The notes: generated by a model from the sequence alone, not told the origin. Counted from the first letter of the stretch, positions 8,558 to 18,037 are shown. The stretch: 64,000 nucleotides of DNA from Candidatus Saccharimonadota bacterium (GCA_027459325.1 DAIDIO010000003.1:26697-90696); one strand, 5' to 3'. Translations and numbers: made by a program.

Positions 8558-8968
8558 TTATTTAATTAATATCTGCTTAAAGATTTTCCCTAGAACCCAG
8601 TCTAGTCCAGCGATTGCCGTACCGAATACAATGGCAAAAGCTAAAACCGCATAGGTTAACTTACGACTCTGCTTCCAGCCTGGCCAGGTAACAAGTTTTA
8701 GTTCATTAAAACTGCCTTTAAAGTAAGGTATTAGCAGAATCTTAGCTAGTATCCTGAGAGGTTTTCGCAGCAGTCTGCCAAATTTAGTCTTAGCGAACTT
8801 ATGAAAAGGCTTAGAGATAATTGTCTTTATCTTATTAAACAGTTTAGTAAACCAGCTAAATCTATGCTTCTTTGGCTTAATCGTATTAGACTTAGCAGCT
8901 TTTTCTCTAAATGTTTCCGGGCTCTTTACTCGACGGACCCTTGCTTTGCTAGCTGGCTCTTTAGCCAT
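8558..8968 (-). CDS. secE: Preprotein translocase subunit SecE with basic N-terminal extension
   Basis: 136 aa. The C-terminal 55 residues are a single-helix SecE: amphipathic ELKLVTWPGWKQSRKLTYAV followed by a hydrophobic helix. The first 75 residues are an unusually long, strongly basic Lys/Arg/Phe-rich extension. SecE clamps SecY in the SecYEG channel. The start has AGGAT about 8 bases upstream. It is the first gene of the secE-nusG unit, transcribed from the promoter at 9042-9070. Confidence 0.9.
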   Translation of the reverse strand: MAKEPASKARVRRVKSPETFREKAAKSNTIKPKKHRFSWFTKLFNKIKTIISKPFHKFAKTKFGRLLRKPLRILAKILLIPYFKGSFNELKLVTWPGWKQSRKLTYAVLAFAIVFGTAIAGLDWVLGKIFKQILIK

Positions 8969-9001
8969 GTATTGTCATCCTACCCTTGCCTTAATTCCGG
9001 C

Positions 9002-9030
9002 AAATTAAAAAGCCTACGTGTATTGTAGGC
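9002..9030 (-). terminator. Terminator-like hairpin in the secE leader (possible attenuator)
   Basis: On the minus strand GCCTAC pairs with GTAGGC around a 7-base loop (9012-9030) and is followed by TTTTT (9011-9007). No minus-strand gene lies upstream that it could terminate. It sits between the secE promoter and the secE ATG, so it may attenuate the operon. Confidence 0.5.
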
Positions 9031-9041
9031 CAATATTGTCA

Positions 9042-9070
9042 ATTGTATCAGAGGCGAGCCTTGTGGTCAA
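9042..9070 (-). promoter_or_regulatory. Promoter of the secE-nusG operon
   Basis: TTGACC (9065-9070) and TACAAT (9042-9047) on the minus strand, 17-base spacer. It overlaps the divergent GT2 promoter at 9061-9089, so the two could interfere. Confidence 0.7.
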
Positions 9071-9089
9071 GGCAACTAGCCTATATAGT
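9061..9089 (+). promoter_or_regulatory. Promoter of the GT2 gene, near-leaderless
   Basis: TTGTGG (9061-9066) and TATAGT (9084-9089), 17-base spacer. The ATG follows only 8 bases after the -10, so the transcript should begin within about two bases of the start codon. AGAGG (9090-9094) could alternatively be a Shine-Dalgarno for a start slightly upstream. Confidence 0.5.
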
Positions 9090-9097
9090 AGAGGCCA

Positions 9098-10609
9098 ATG
9101 AAGTGGGCCCTAATAATACTTGCTGCGCTCAGTCTTATTGAGTTATTCATTTGGGTCAAACTGGTATGGAAAGTAAGGAAATTTATTGCTGGCATTTTAA
9201 TAATATCTCAGTCTGTGACTACCGGACTGCTTTTTGGTTTCTCGTCTAACCTGTGGTCTCTAACGATACTTGTGGCCGGTATATACCGGGTTATTAATCT
9301 TTTGCGTTTACTGGAGGGCCGCTCATCAGCGCAGGTTTTATATAAAGTAACCAGAATATCTAGCCTTAAATTACTTACCATACAGATATGTTTGGGTGTA
9401 GCCTGGTTTTTAGCGCAAAACGCCAAACTTAAGTCGATAACTTATTTATATATTTACAGTATTTTAGGATTACTGGTCTCACTTTCCCTGCTGATATCCC
9501 TATTTAGAAGCTTAAGAAAGACTAGACTTTTAAAACCAGATCAGAACTATGCAAGCAAGGATCTGCCATCAATATCGGTTTTAATTCCTGCCAGAAATGA
9601 AACAATAGATCTTGAGCAATGCCTATCCGCGCTAGTTGCGTCAGCTTATCCAAAGCTTGAAATCCTTGTTTTAGATGATTGTTCTCAAAATAAACGGACA
9701 CCGGAAATAATAAAAAGTTTTGCGCAGGCCGGCGTTAGATTTATAGCCGGTGAGACGCCACCTGGTTCATGGTTGGCTAAAAACTTCGCTTATGAGCAAC
9801 TAGTCAGTCAGGCAACTGGAGAAATATTAGTATTTGCCGGCGTCGACACCCGATTTGCACCTTACACACTGACTAAAATGGTTGAAGATATGCTTAAACG
9901 TCGAAAATCTATGATGAGTTATATGCCGACCAATGCAATCCCCTCTAAATTAAATCTAGGCATTTATATATTTCAACCTGCCCGATATGCCTGGGAACTG
10001 GCTTTGCCCCGCCGTTTATTCAATAGGCCGCCGGTTCTAAGTACCTGCTGGCTGATATCTGAGTCAGCGCTTAAGAAATACGGTGGATTTAAAGCGGTAA
10101 CTCATACTGCAATCCCTGAACGGTTTTTTGCCAAGTTGGCAATTAGGGATAATGACGGCTACAGCTTTATTAGGGGTAACTCTGAATTAGGTTTAAGTAG
10201 CGAAAAGGCAGTTGAAGAACAGAAGGCAACCGCAATTCGCACTAGATATCCCGAGGCTCACCGGCATCTTGACATCCTACTGACTTACAGTGCAGTTGAA
10301 ACATTAGGCTTTTTAGTACCATTCCTAGCAGTACTCTACAGTCTGATCCAAAAGAGCTGGTTATGTTTAACTGCTAATATCTTAAGCATAGCGATTCTGT
10401 CGTTCTGCTATTACCAAATTTGCAGACTTACTTATTCCAAAAAACTGCCACTGGCGCTAATACTTTGGCCAGTAGCGGCTATCGCCGATATAGCCATACT
10501 AAATTATTCAATGTGGCAGTATGAATTTAAAGAGGTTCTTTGGAAGGGGCGCAACGTCTGTCTGCCGGTTATGCACTCTTTAGATCCAGGTCCGGCACAA
10601 CAACGCTAA
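9098..10609 (+). CDS. Membrane glycosyltransferase, GT2 family (CrtQ-like)
   Basis: 503 aa. About four hydrophobic segments span residues 1-140. A GT-A domain follows at about 150-400: SVLIPARNE, then VLDDCSQN and AGVDTRF, where the last Asp-containing motif is the expected nucleotide-sugar/metal site. Two or three more membrane segments lie at 400-480. The layout matches inner-membrane GT2 enzymes that glycosylate lipids or carotenoids; the acceptor is unknown. No clear QxxRW motif is present. Its last 41 bases overlap the convergent histidine kinase gene. Confidence 0.8.
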   Translation: MKWALIILAALSLIELFIWVKLVWKVRKFIAGILIISQSVTTGLLFGFSSNLWSLTILVAGIYRVINLLRLLEGRSSAQVLYKVTRISSLKLLTIQICLGVAWFLAQNAKLKSITYLYIYSILGLLVSLSLLISLFRSLRKTRLLKPDQNYASKDLPSISVLIPARNETIDLEQCLSALVASAYPKLEILVLDDCSQNKRTPEIIKSFAQAGVRFIAGETPPGSWLAKNFAYEQLVSQATGEILVFAGVDTRFAPYTLTKMVEDMLKRRKSMMSYMPTNAIPSKLNLGIYIFQPARYAWELALPRRLFNRPPVLSTCWLISESALKKYGGFKAVTHTAIPERFFAKLAIRDNDGYSFIRGNSELGLSSEKAVEEQKATAIRTRYPEAHRHLDILLTYSAVETLGFLVPFLAVLYSLIQKSWLCLTANILSIAILSFCYYQICRLTYSKKLPLALILWPVAAIADIAILNYSMWQYEFKEVLWKGRNVCLPVMHSLDPGPAQQR

Positions 10610-11681
10610 AGGTTGACCCGACATTAAGCTCACTTTCCAGACCGATTTCAGCATGAATCAGCCTGGCTAACTTCATAGTCACATATAGCCCAAGTCCTGT
10701 ACCATTGGCTTGACGGGTCCGGTAGTCTTCACTGCGGAAGAATTTATCGAAAACTCGTTCCTGATCAGCTTTACTTATCCCGATACCGCTGTCTTTAACC
10801 GACAGTTTTACTCCTTTATCGACTGTTACGGCTTTGATTAAAATTTCGCCTTCTGATGTATATTTAATGGCATTGGTTAGAAAGTTTTGGAGAATTTCTC
10901 TTAAATAAAGGCGGCTTGATTTAACCTCAGTAACGTTATCGGCTATTTCCATCCTAATAGTCAGTTGCTTGTCATCAATTTGTTTCTTGTAGGCGGTAAC
11001 TAGATCTTGTAGCAAGTCCTTGATGTTAATCTGACTAACGTCTACTTCCAGAACATTTCGTTCGGCCCGAGATAACGTCGATAAGTCATTTATCATGTCG
11101 GACAAAAACAGCACTTGGTCATGGGCGCTTTTTAAAGAAGTCTTTATCACTTCTGGTACCTGCTCTTTACTAGCCAGAAAAATTGCATTACTCAGGTTGC
11201 CTTCGGCAATAGCAATCGGTGTTCGAAGTTCGTGACTAGTAACGCTAATAAATTCATCACGTTCCTCTTCAAGAGATTTTTCGCGGGTTATATCGCGCAG
11301 TAACAAGACAAAGCCTTTTTGACCTCGAGCTCCGTAGCCTAGCCGCACCGGCGCTATGCTGACATAAAGGTTAATAATACTGTTATCCCAGTAACGAAGC
11401 CTTAGATCGCGATTAGTTTCAGGGATTTTAATATTAAGAATTAAGTCCTTGATGTTGACTTCTTTATTGTTTTTATCCATTGGTTTAAAAACCTCAGTCA
11501 GCGGAGTTTTGAGTTCTAATGTATTAAGATCGAGGATGCTAAGCGCCGCAGCATTAAATCTAACTATTTCAATATCTTCATTTAATGCTATAACGGCATC
11601 AGCCAAGCTGTTAATAAGCGTGGTCAGCTGTTCATGTTCAATATTGATCCGGCTTTTAGCTTTACGTTTCTTAAACGGCAT
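10569..11681 (-). CDS. Soluble PAS-domain sensor histidine kinase
   Basis: 370 aa with no membrane segment. A PAS-like domain covers about 16-130. The HisKA domain carries SHELRTP with phospho-acceptor H150. The ATPase domain has N-box NFLTNAIKY (N270), G1 DSGIG (297-301), F-box FDKFF (311-315) and G2 GTGLGL (327-332), so all catalytic boxes are intact. No response regulator lies nearby, so its partner is unknown. It is the last of three minus-strand genes and overlaps the end of the upstream metalloprotein gene by 11 bases. Confidence 0.93.
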   Translation of the reverse strand: MPFKKRKAKSRINIEHEQLTTLINSLADAVIALNEDIEIVRFNAAALSILDLNTLELKTPLTEVFKPMDKNNKEVNIKDLILNIKIPETNRDLRLRYWDNSIINLYVSIAPVRLGYGARGQKGFVLLLRDITREKSLEEERDEFISVTSHELRTPIAIAEGNLSNAIFLASKEQVPEVIKTSLKSAHDQVLFLSDMINDLSTLSRAERNVLEVDVSQINIKDLLQDLVTAYKKQIDDKQLTIRMEIADNVTEVKSSRLYLREILQNFLTNAIKYTSEGEILIKAVTVDKGVKLSVKDSGIGISKADQERVFDKFFRSEDYRTRQANGTGLGLYVTMKLARLIHAEIGLESELNVGSTFSVVVPDLDLKSA

Positions 11682-12396
11682 AATTAGTATTATGCCACAT
11701 CCCGCTAACGGTTGTTTTATAGCTTCTTAGTTCTTTGCGTAGTGACTTTGAATCTTTTACTACCAAATCCATAGCTTGCCAAAAATCCGAACCGTGTTTA
11801 AAAACGACTGTATGAGTAAGTTCGTGCAAAAGCACGTAGTCTATGAGATGCCAAGGCAATTGCATTAGATAGAGGTTAAGTACAATGTTTTTTGATTGAT
11901 CACAGCTGCCCCAGCGGCTGGTTAACCGCTTTATTTGGACTGAATTAAAGTTGAACTCATATTCCGCTGCCAGAGCCGCTAATCTCTTAGGCAGCAACGA
12001 TTCAGCCTGAACTTTCAGGGCTCTGATTGCGGCAGCTTTAGCTTTTGCTTGAACCAGTTGGTTGTCGTAAGTAGTTTCGATCGGGTGATTAATAATAATC
12101 TCGTTCTGTTTAACCCTGGTGCTTATTTTGCTAACCGGTAATGCTCTAAAACGTATATGATGTGCCTTACCGATGGCCTGATTATCTGTTATGAGATCAA
12201 ATGCCGGTTTATTTTTTTCTATCCAATGTAGTCTGGTTTCGGCAAATTCAAGCCCGGCTTTATAGGGAGCCCAAGTTGGAATACTAACCCTAACCTTACC
12301 GTTTGAGTTTATAGATAGTCTTAAGTTTCTGGCAGCCCGGCGTTTATACACCGTTATCTCCGTCCCCGAACCGATCACAAATTGTTTGAAAGCCAT
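11671..12396 (-). CDS. YgjP-like metallopeptidase domain protein (DUF45)
   Basis: 241 aa. It has the DUF45 hallmarks: RWGSC (161-165), zinc-binding HELTH (191-195) and a downstream His in FKHGSDFW (H201). Family members are predicted zinc-dependent hydrolases related to WLM/SprT proteases; the substrate is not established. It lies 3 bases after the P-loop kinase gene and overlaps the histidine kinase start, so the three appear to form one transcript. Confidence 0.9.
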   Translation of the reverse strand: MAFKQFVIGSGTEITVYKRRAARNLRLSINSNGKVRVSIPTWAPYKAGLEFAETRLHWIEKNKPAFDLITDNQAIGKAHHIRFRALPVSKISTRVKQNEIIINHPIETTYDNQLVQAKAKAAAIRALKVQAESLLPKRLAALAAEYEFNFNSVQIKRLTSRWGSCDQSKNIVLNLYLMQLPWHLIDYVLLHELTHTVVFKHGSDFWQAMDLVVKDSKSLRKELRSYKTTVSGMWHNTNYAV

Positions 12397-12399
12397 AAT

Positions 12400-13062
12400 T
12401 TATTGGCGAATTGAAATATTTCGCCTTGTCATGTCCACCCGTCCACCTGAACTAGGTATGAGGTTAACCATACCCGGTTTAATAACCTTATCGCTGGCGT
12501 CATCGCCGCTCAGGACACCCATAGTGCGAAGTTTTGAGACTACTGCGCTAAGTTGCATATTAAACAAATGCTTGCCACTTACAACCAAATAGCCTTCTGC
12601 CATAGTAGGATTCTGCATTTGTGCAATAACCGCATCAAAGCTGGTACGATCCCAGCCTGGAGCATATTTATCGTCGGCGCGGCGTCTATCTCTTTTAATA
12701 TTTCTATAAAAGGCTGTTTCGACGTCTAATTGGAACCATAAAATTAGTGGTGTGGCGTGATTTCTCCTAGCTACATCTAAGAGCTTGGCCCGCTGACCTT
12801 TTCGGAGCAGGTTCGCATCATATACAACACTGACGCCTGATCCCAGGAATTCTTCGGTCATATAATTCTGTAATTGGGCTACAAGAGCATTCTCCCGTTT
12901 GTCATACTGAGGGGTTTCAAATAACTCACCACGGATGCGGTCGGCCTGCATATGAGCGGCCTGAACATTCTCGGTAAATTGTCGAGCGAAATATGATTTC
13001 CCTGATCCCGGATATCCATAAAGTAAAAGCAAAAAAGGCTTTATCGGTTGAATTTTAGCCAT
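12400..13062 (-). CDS. P-loop kinase (AAA_33 / zeta-toxin-like)
   Basis: 220 aa from the ATG at 13062; a longer frame to 13179 would run into tRNA-Trp, and AGGA lies just before this ATG. Walker A is GYPGSGKS (16-23). Asp/Arg in QADRIRGELF and the Arg-rich RDRRRADDKY resemble the small kinases that phosphorylate RNA ends, nucleosides or UDP-sugars (polynucleotide kinase/zeta families). The substrate cannot be assigned. It heads the three-gene unit with the YgjP-like protein and the histidine kinase. Confidence 0.75.
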   Translation of the reverse strand: MAKIQPIKPFLLLLYGYPGSGKSYFARQFTENVQAAHMQADRIRGELFETPQYDKRENALVAQLQNYMTEEFLGSGVSVVYDANLLRKGQRAKLLDVARRNHATPLILWFQLDVETAFYRNIKRDRRRADDKYAPGWDRTSFDAVIAQMQNPTMAEGYLVVSGKHLFNMQLSAVVSKLRTMGVLSGDDASDKVIKPGMVNLIPSSGGRVDMTRRNISIRQ

Positions 13063-13128
13063 AGTCCTATTATGTATAGCAGATTTTGGTAGACATGGGA
13101 AGTGTTTATATCCGTAGAACAAAAGGTG

Positions 13129-13157
13129 GTGACAATTGGAGCAAGTTGCCGTATTAT
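13129..13157 (+). promoter_or_regulatory. Promoter of tRNA-Trp
   Basis: GTGACA (13129-13134) and TATTAT (13152-13157) with a 17-base spacer. Predicted start is about 7 bases before the mature tRNA. Confidence 0.55.
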
Positions 13158-13171
13158 AACCAACAGCATTT

Positions 13172-13246
13172 AGGGGCATAGTACAACGGCTAGTATAAGG
13201 GTCTCCAAAACCCTAGATCGTGGTTCGATTCCACGTGCCCCTGCCA
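13172..13246 (+). tRNA. tRNA-Trp (CCA)
   Basis: A 7-bp acceptor stem (AGGGGCA/TGCCCCT), an anticodon stem AGGGT/ACCCT with loop CTCCAAA (anticodon CCA), a T-arm with GGTTCGATTCC and an encoded 3' CCA. It lies between the P-loop kinase gene and the alpha-glucan operon. tRNA-Trp often precedes secE-nusG in bacteria; here it is about 4 kb away. Confidence 0.96.
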
Positions 13247-13352
13247 GGTAACTAAAAAGATAGTTGTTAATTTGAGTACAATTAGTGTATAAAAATTAAG
13301 ATTATCTCTTGATCTGTTGCTAAGGTGTGTTAGAATTATTATTGTATTACGC

Positions 13353-13382
13353 TTGTGTTAATTGTAGGAAAACACCTATAAT
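13353..13382 (+). promoter_or_regulatory. Promoter of the alpha-glucan operon
   Basis: TTGTGT (13353-13358) and a perfect TATAAT (13377-13382), 18-base spacer, 44 bases before the GT4 ATG. The rest of the 13247-13426 gap is AT-rich with no other recognised element. Confidence 0.55.
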
Positions 13383-13426
13383 TAATCTGTAAAACAAATA
13401 AAACTACAATTTAAAAAAAGAGGGTG

Positions 13427-14641
13427 ATGAAAATCTTGATGCTCGGCTGGGAATTGCCACCATACAACAGCGGTGGCTTAGGTACTGCTTGTTACCAGCT
13501 CTGCAAAGCCCTCTCAAAAAAAGACATCGATATAGAATTTATAGTGCCATATGAGGCGGATCATGGCATTAATTTTATGAAAGTAACAGCCGCCACCCAA
13601 CAAGATGTAGAAACTTTTCTTTTATCCGGAAACGCTTATGATAGCTCCTACTATGAATTATGGGAGAAAGTCAGTAAGAAAAACTTAACCGGGCTAAGCT
13701 TGCAGGACCAGGTACGGATGTATGAAGAAGCTGTGGCCAGTATGGTTGAGGATAAAGAGTATGATGTTGTTCACGCTCACGACTGGCTAACCTTTAAAGC
13801 TGCCCTGCGCCTTAAGGCTGCCAAAAACTGGCCAATTATTCTGCATGTACACTCTGTTGAATCAGATAGAGCAGGTTCCAAGAACGGCAATCCGCTAGTT
13901 ATGGAACTAGAATCAATCAGCCTGCATATGGCCGACAGGGTTATCGCCGTCAGTGAACATACAAAACGCTGCATACATGAAGACTACGGCGTCCCACTGG
14001 ATAAGATAGAGGTAGTTCATAATAGTATTGATCTGGCCGATATAGAGCCGTTAGACTCTGACAATTCATACAAGTATGTGGACTTCATGAAGAGCCTAGG
14101 CTACCGGGTTGTCGTTAGTGTCGGCCGCCTAACAGTTCAAAAAGGATTACCTAACCTACTGCAAGCGGCGGCAAAAGTTATAGAACATGCACCGAAGACA
14201 TTATTTGTTATAGTTGGTAGCGGCGAGCAGTATTATGAGTTAATTGAACAAGCAGCGGGCTTAAATATCGGCCCTAATGTATTATTTACCGATTTCCAGC
14301 GAGGTAAAACATGGCGAGACGCCTTTGCCATAGGCGATCTTTTCGTTATGCCGTCGCTTTCAGAGCCGTTTGGCATTACACCTCTTGAGTCAATTTCTTA
14401 TGGAACTCCCGCTCTTATCTCTAAACAGTCCGGTGTTGGTGAAGTACTGAAGAACTGTCTGAAAGTAGACTATTGGGACATCGACGAAATGGCCAATCAG
14501 ATCGCTAATGTTATGCAAAGCGACGCTCTCAGGGATACTCTGGAAACAAATGCGCTAGCTGAGCTAGATAATCTATCCTGGAGTAATTCAGGTGATAAGA
14601 TCATGAGTCTTTACCGAGCTCACGCAGGAGCTGCAGTATGA
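13427..14641 (+). CDS. Glycosyltransferase family 4, glycogen-synthase-like
   Basis: 404 aa, starting at the ATG at 13427 after AGAGGG rather than the preceding in-frame GTG. The N-terminal Rossmann domain has the ADP/UDP-glucose-binding loop PPYNSGGLG (11-19) and HAHDWLT. The C-terminal domain has VSVGRLTVQKG and EPFGITPLE (E313 and E321, the E-x7-E motif). The fold and motifs fit starch/glycogen synthases and related GT4 enzymes that make alpha-1,4-glucan or maltooligosaccharide derivatives. It overlaps the GH57 gene by 4 bases (ATGA) and so works with alpha-glucan hydrolases. Confidence 0.88.
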   Translation: MKILMLGWELPPYNSGGLGTACYQLCKALSKKDIDIEFIVPYEADHGINFMKVTAATQQDVETFLLSGNAYDSSYYELWEKVSKKNLTGLSLQDQVRMYEEAVASMVEDKEYDVVHAHDWLTFKAALRLKAAKNWPIILHVHSVESDRAGSKNGNPLVMELESISLHMADRVIAVSEHTKRCIHEDYGVPLDKIEVVHNSIDLADIEPLDSDNSYKYVDFMKSLGYRVVVSVGRLTVQKGLPNLLQAAAKVIEHAPKTLFVIVGSGEQYYELIEQAAGLNIGPNVLFTDFQRGKTWRDAFAIGDLFVMPSLSEPFGITPLESISYGTPALISKQSGVGEVLKNCLKVDYWDIDEMANQIANVMQSDALRDTLETNALAELDNLSWSNSGDKIMSLYRAHAGAAV

Positions 14642-15852
14642 GCAATAAAAAAGCCATCGTACTCTACTTGCACGTCCACCAGCCATTCAGGATCCGCCAT
14701 TATACGGTTTTCGATACCGGCACAACGCATGATTATTTTGATGCTAATTACGACCATGACGCATCTAATGAGCGAATACTTAGAAAAGTTGCCGAGAAAT
14801 CCTACATACCAACTAACGCTAAACTACTGGAGCTTCTGCAAGCTTATCCTAATTTTAAGCTTAGTATGAGTATTACCGGTACAGTTATAGAACAGCTGGA
14901 AAAGTGGGCACCGGAAGCTTTAGCGTCCTTCAAAGCGCTGACTGATACTGGTAGAGTCGAGTTAGTCGGTGAAACTTATCATCATAGTTTAGCCTTCTTC
15001 TACTCAAGAGCTGAGTTTGAAATGCAAGTCAATATGCATAAACATAAGATATTTGAACATTTCGGACAAACCCCTAACGTTTTCAGAAATACAGAGCTTG
15101 CCTACAATAATGATCTGGCTATTTGGGCTGACCAGGCAGGCTACAAAGGTGTACTGGCCGAAGGCTGGGATCCAGTACTGGGTTGGCGCAGCCCTAACTA
15201 CGTCTATAAACCGGTTGGCGCCGACAATACCCGGTTACTCATGAAAAACTATAAGCTGTCAGATGACATTGCCTTTAGGTTTGGCGATAGTAATTGGTCT
15301 GAGTACCCCTTAACTGCTGATAAATTCGCGCATTGGCTCAGTGAAGACCAGGACGCTACTAATTTTAACTTGTTTATGGATTATGAAACCTTCGGTGAAC
15401 ACCAATGGCATGAATCCGGTATCTTCAACTTCCTGCACCACTTGCCTGAACAATGGTTAAAAAATGATGGTCACAGCTTTATGACAGTCAGTGAAGTCAT
15501 TGATAATTTTGAAACAGTTGGTGAGATTGATATGCCGGATACGGTAACCTGGGCCGATACCGAGCGCGATCTGTCTGCCTGGCTTGGCAACCCGATGCAG
15601 TCATCCTCAATCTATGACCTCTATAATCTTGAGAATGATATTTTAGCTACTAACGATCTTGTCTTAATTGAAGATTGGCGAAAACTTCAAACCTCAGATC
15701 ATTTCTACTATATGTGCACAAAGTACTTTAACGATGGCGATATACATGCATACTTCAGTCCCTATAAAACACCTTATGAAGCTTATATAAACTTCATGAA
15801 TGCTTTCAGGGATATAAAATACCGTTTAGCCAAAAGCAATATTAATATATGA
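14638..15852 (+). CDS. Glycoside hydrolase family 57 (alpha-amylase type)
   Basis: 404 aa. GH57 motifs are present: HQP (14-16), GRVELVGETYHHSL (105-118), the nucleophile Glu in FRNTELAY (E153) and the acid/base Asp in FMDYETFGEHQ (D248). GH57 enzymes cleave or rearrange alpha-1,4 or alpha-1,6 glucans; exact specificity is not readable. There is no signal peptide, so it acts on cytoplasmic glucan. It is translationally coupled to the GT4 gene upstream, with GH15 24 bases downstream. Confidence 0.93.
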   Translation: MSNKKAIVLYLHVHQPFRIRHYTVFDTGTTHDYFDANYDHDASNERILRKVAEKSYIPTNAKLLELLQAYPNFKLSMSITGTVIEQLEKWAPEALASFKALTDTGRVELVGETYHHSLAFFYSRAEFEMQVNMHKHKIFEHFGQTPNVFRNTELAYNNDLAIWADQAGYKGVLAEGWDPVLGWRSPNYVYKPVGADNTRLLMKNYKLSDDIAFRFGDSNWSEYPLTADKFAHWLSEDQDATNFNLFMDYETFGEHQWHESGIFNFLHHLPEQWLKNDGHSFMTVSEVIDNFETVGEIDMPDTVTWADTERDLSAWLGNPMQSSSIYDLYNLENDILATNDLVLIEDWRKLQTSDHFYYMCTKYFNDGDIHAYFSPYKTPYEAYINFMNAFRDIKYRLAKSNINI

Positions 15853-15876
15853 TTAATTTCATAAGGGGGTGGGAAC

Positions 15877-17799
15877 ATGGGAAGACCAGTAGTCTTAAGT
15901 AATAACCAGCTATTCGTTGGTTTAGACGAAAGTGGCCTCGTCCATGACTTCTATTATCCTTATGTGGGTCTTGAAAACTTAACTAACGCCCGAAGCTCTC
16001 AACATAAGATTGGCGTATGGGTTGATGGCACATTTAAGTGGACCGATGATGGCTCTTGGGAAATTAAGGTCGACTTCGAGGAAGAGGCTTTAATTAGCCG
16101 GATTACAATGTCATCCTATGAACTGCATATTGAGCTTACCCTCCAGGATTATGTCGATAAGTTTTCTAATTCTTTGATACGTCATATAACCATAACCAAT
16201 CAATCTGACCACGAGCGCAACATAAGGCTTTTCATGCACCAAGTTTTTCAGATTAGCCGTGCCGGCCGGGCCGATACGGCCATATATGTGCCCGACGGCA
16301 ACTATATCCTCGACTATAAAGGCCGCTATTGTCTGCTGATAGGCGGTAAATTTGACGATGGCGAACTGTTTGATCAGTATGCAGTCGGTAATTACGGAAT
16401 CGAAGGTAAAGCAGGCACCTATTTAGACGCTGAAGACGGAGAATTATCCGGTAACGCTGTTGAACATGGCGGTGTAGATAGCGTAATCAGGTTTAATAAA
16501 TCAATTCGGGCAGAATCGGCTGCTTCGCTAGACTATTGGATAGTTGCAGCCAGTAGTCAGATTGACGCCCAGAACATCCATCTTCAGTTTAACGGCATGA
16601 ACATGGAAGAGCACATGAACGAAACAAGAACTGAATGGCACAAATGGATCAATGATACTGGTGTAAACATACCCGATTTTAACAAATCCGAGCTTGAGAA
16701 AAGTCTACTGATAATTAAAGCTCACTGTGATGAACGGGGTTCAGTGCTGGCTAGCGGTGATTCAAGTATCTTTAATTACGGCCGCGACTATTACTGTTAT
16801 TGCTGGCCTAGAGATGCTTCCTACGCTCTATGGCCGCTAATCCGGCTTGGTCACTATGACGAAGCCAAGCTGTTCTTTGATTTTGCTAAAGATACTATGC
16901 ATAAGGATGGTTATCTAATGCATAAGTACCAGCCTGATAGGGCTATTGGCAGCACCTGGCACCCTCTAATCCATGGCCGCAGCAAGGAACTGGCCATCCA
17001 AGAAGATGAAACTGCTTCCGTTGTCTTTATAATGGGTGAATTTTACGAGGCGACCAAGGACCCTATCTTTGTAGAGAATGTCTATCATTCTTTTGTAGTG
17101 CCGGCAGCTAACTTTATGTGTTCTTTTATTGACGAAGAGACGGGCTTACCGCACGCTAGCTATGATTTATGGGAAGAAAAGTTCCTTACCACTACTTATA
17201 CTGTTTGCACGGTTATAGCCGCCCTGGAAGCCGCTGCTAAACTTGCAGCGGCTGCAGATCAACCGGCCGATGCCGTTAAATGGCAAAAGTCTGCGGAAGC
17301 AATCCGTGGAAACCTGGACAAGCTATACAAAAATGGCTATTTCATTAAAGGATTTTTGCTTAAAGAGGACGGCACGATAGACTACGACGAGACGCTGGAT
17401 ATCTCCAGTCTGTATGGCCCATACATGTATGCTAATTTGGACCTTGATGATCCAAGGCTTAAATCTACCGCTGAAGCAATAGAGCAAAGGATTACAAATG
17501 TTACTCCAAGTGGAGGGGTTTTAAGGTATGAAAAGGACAACTACTTCCTTTCTAAGCAGCAATACCTCGGCAATCCTTGGATTGTAGCCACCTTATGGCT
17601 GGCACAGTATTACGCCACAACTAACCAAATCGATAAAGCCAAGCAAATGCTTGATTGGTCACTATCCCGTCAGCTGACCAGCGGCGCGTTAAGCGAGCAG
17701 TACGACCCGGAAAACGGATCCAATTTAGGGGTAACTCCCTTAGTATGGAGTCATTCTGAAATGGTTAATACTATACTGGATCTAAGTAGACTGGTTTAA
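15877..17799 (+). CDS. Glycoside hydrolase family 15 (glucoamylase-like)
   Basis: 640 aa with a strong Shine-Dalgarno (GGGGGTGGG). Residues 1-260 form the beta-sandwich N-domain of bacterial/archaeal GH15; 265-640 are the (alpha/alpha)6 barrel with CWPRDAS (309-315), the catalytic acid region DLWEE (430-434) and the catalytic base region SEQYD (606-610). It should release glucose from alpha-glucan ends in the cytoplasm, as there is no signal peptide. It ends the GT4-GH57-GH15 operon and overlaps the convergent rpmG stop by 4 bases. Confidence 0.94.
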   Translation: MGRPVVLSNNQLFVGLDESGLVHDFYYPYVGLENLTNARSSQHKIGVWVDGTFKWTDDGSWEIKVDFEEEALISRITMSSYELHIELTLQDYVDKFSNSLIRHITITNQSDHERNIRLFMHQVFQISRAGRADTAIYVPDGNYILDYKGRYCLLIGGKFDDGELFDQYAVGNYGIEGKAGTYLDAEDGELSGNAVEHGGVDSVIRFNKSIRAESAASLDYWIVAASSQIDAQNIHLQFNGMNMEEHMNETRTEWHKWINDTGVNIPDFNKSELEKSLLIIKAHCDERGSVLASGDSSIFNYGRDYYCYCWPRDASYALWPLIRLGHYDEAKLFFDFAKDTMHKDGYLMHKYQPDRAIGSTWHPLIHGRSKELAIQEDETASVVFIMGEFYEATKDPIFVENVYHSFVVPAANFMCSFIDEETGLPHASYDLWEEKFLTTTYTVCTVIAALEAAAKLAAAADQPADAVKWQKSAEAIRGNLDKLYKNGYFIKGFLLKEDGTIDYDETLDISSLYGPYMYANLDLDDPRLKSTAEAIEQRITNVTPSGGVLRYEKDNYFLSKQQYLGNPWIVATLWLAQYYATTNQIDKAKQMLDWSLSRQLTSGALSEQYDPENGSNLGVTPLVWSHSEMVNTILDLSRLV

Positions 17800-17996
17800 C
17801 GTTTAGGCGCTTCGTTTCGGCCTAAGTTTTTCTTAGTCTCGGTGAAAACAACATGTCTTCGTAATTTAGGGCTATACTTTCTAAGACTAAGCTTGTCTGG
17901 TGTATTCATAGTATTCTTGGTAGTGTAATAAATACGTTCTCCGCTTTCTTCAGATATAAGACCAATAATTTTACGCTTGTCGCCACGTTTAGCCAT
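17796..17996 (-). CDS. rpmG: 50S ribosomal protein L33, cysteine-free type
   Basis: 66 aa. Core residues [21 protein letters not shown] match L33. The two CxxC zinc knuckles of the zinc-type paralogue are absent, so this is a C-minus form. Shine-Dalgarno AAGGA lies 9 bases before the ATG. It is a single-gene transcript from its own promoter at 18038-18066. Confidence 0.93.
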   Translation of the reverse strand: MAKRGDKRKIIGLISEESGERIYYTTKNTMNTPDKLSLRKYSPKLRRHVVFTETKKNLGRNEAPKR

Positions 17997-18037
17997 GTTG
18001 TAGTTTCCTTAAAGTAATTATATTAAGATTTATAGAT

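Noticed and set aside
13063..13179. 39-residue N-terminal extension of the P-loop kinase
   Set aside because: It overlaps tRNA-Trp and its promoter, and the downstream ATG has its own Shine-Dalgarno.
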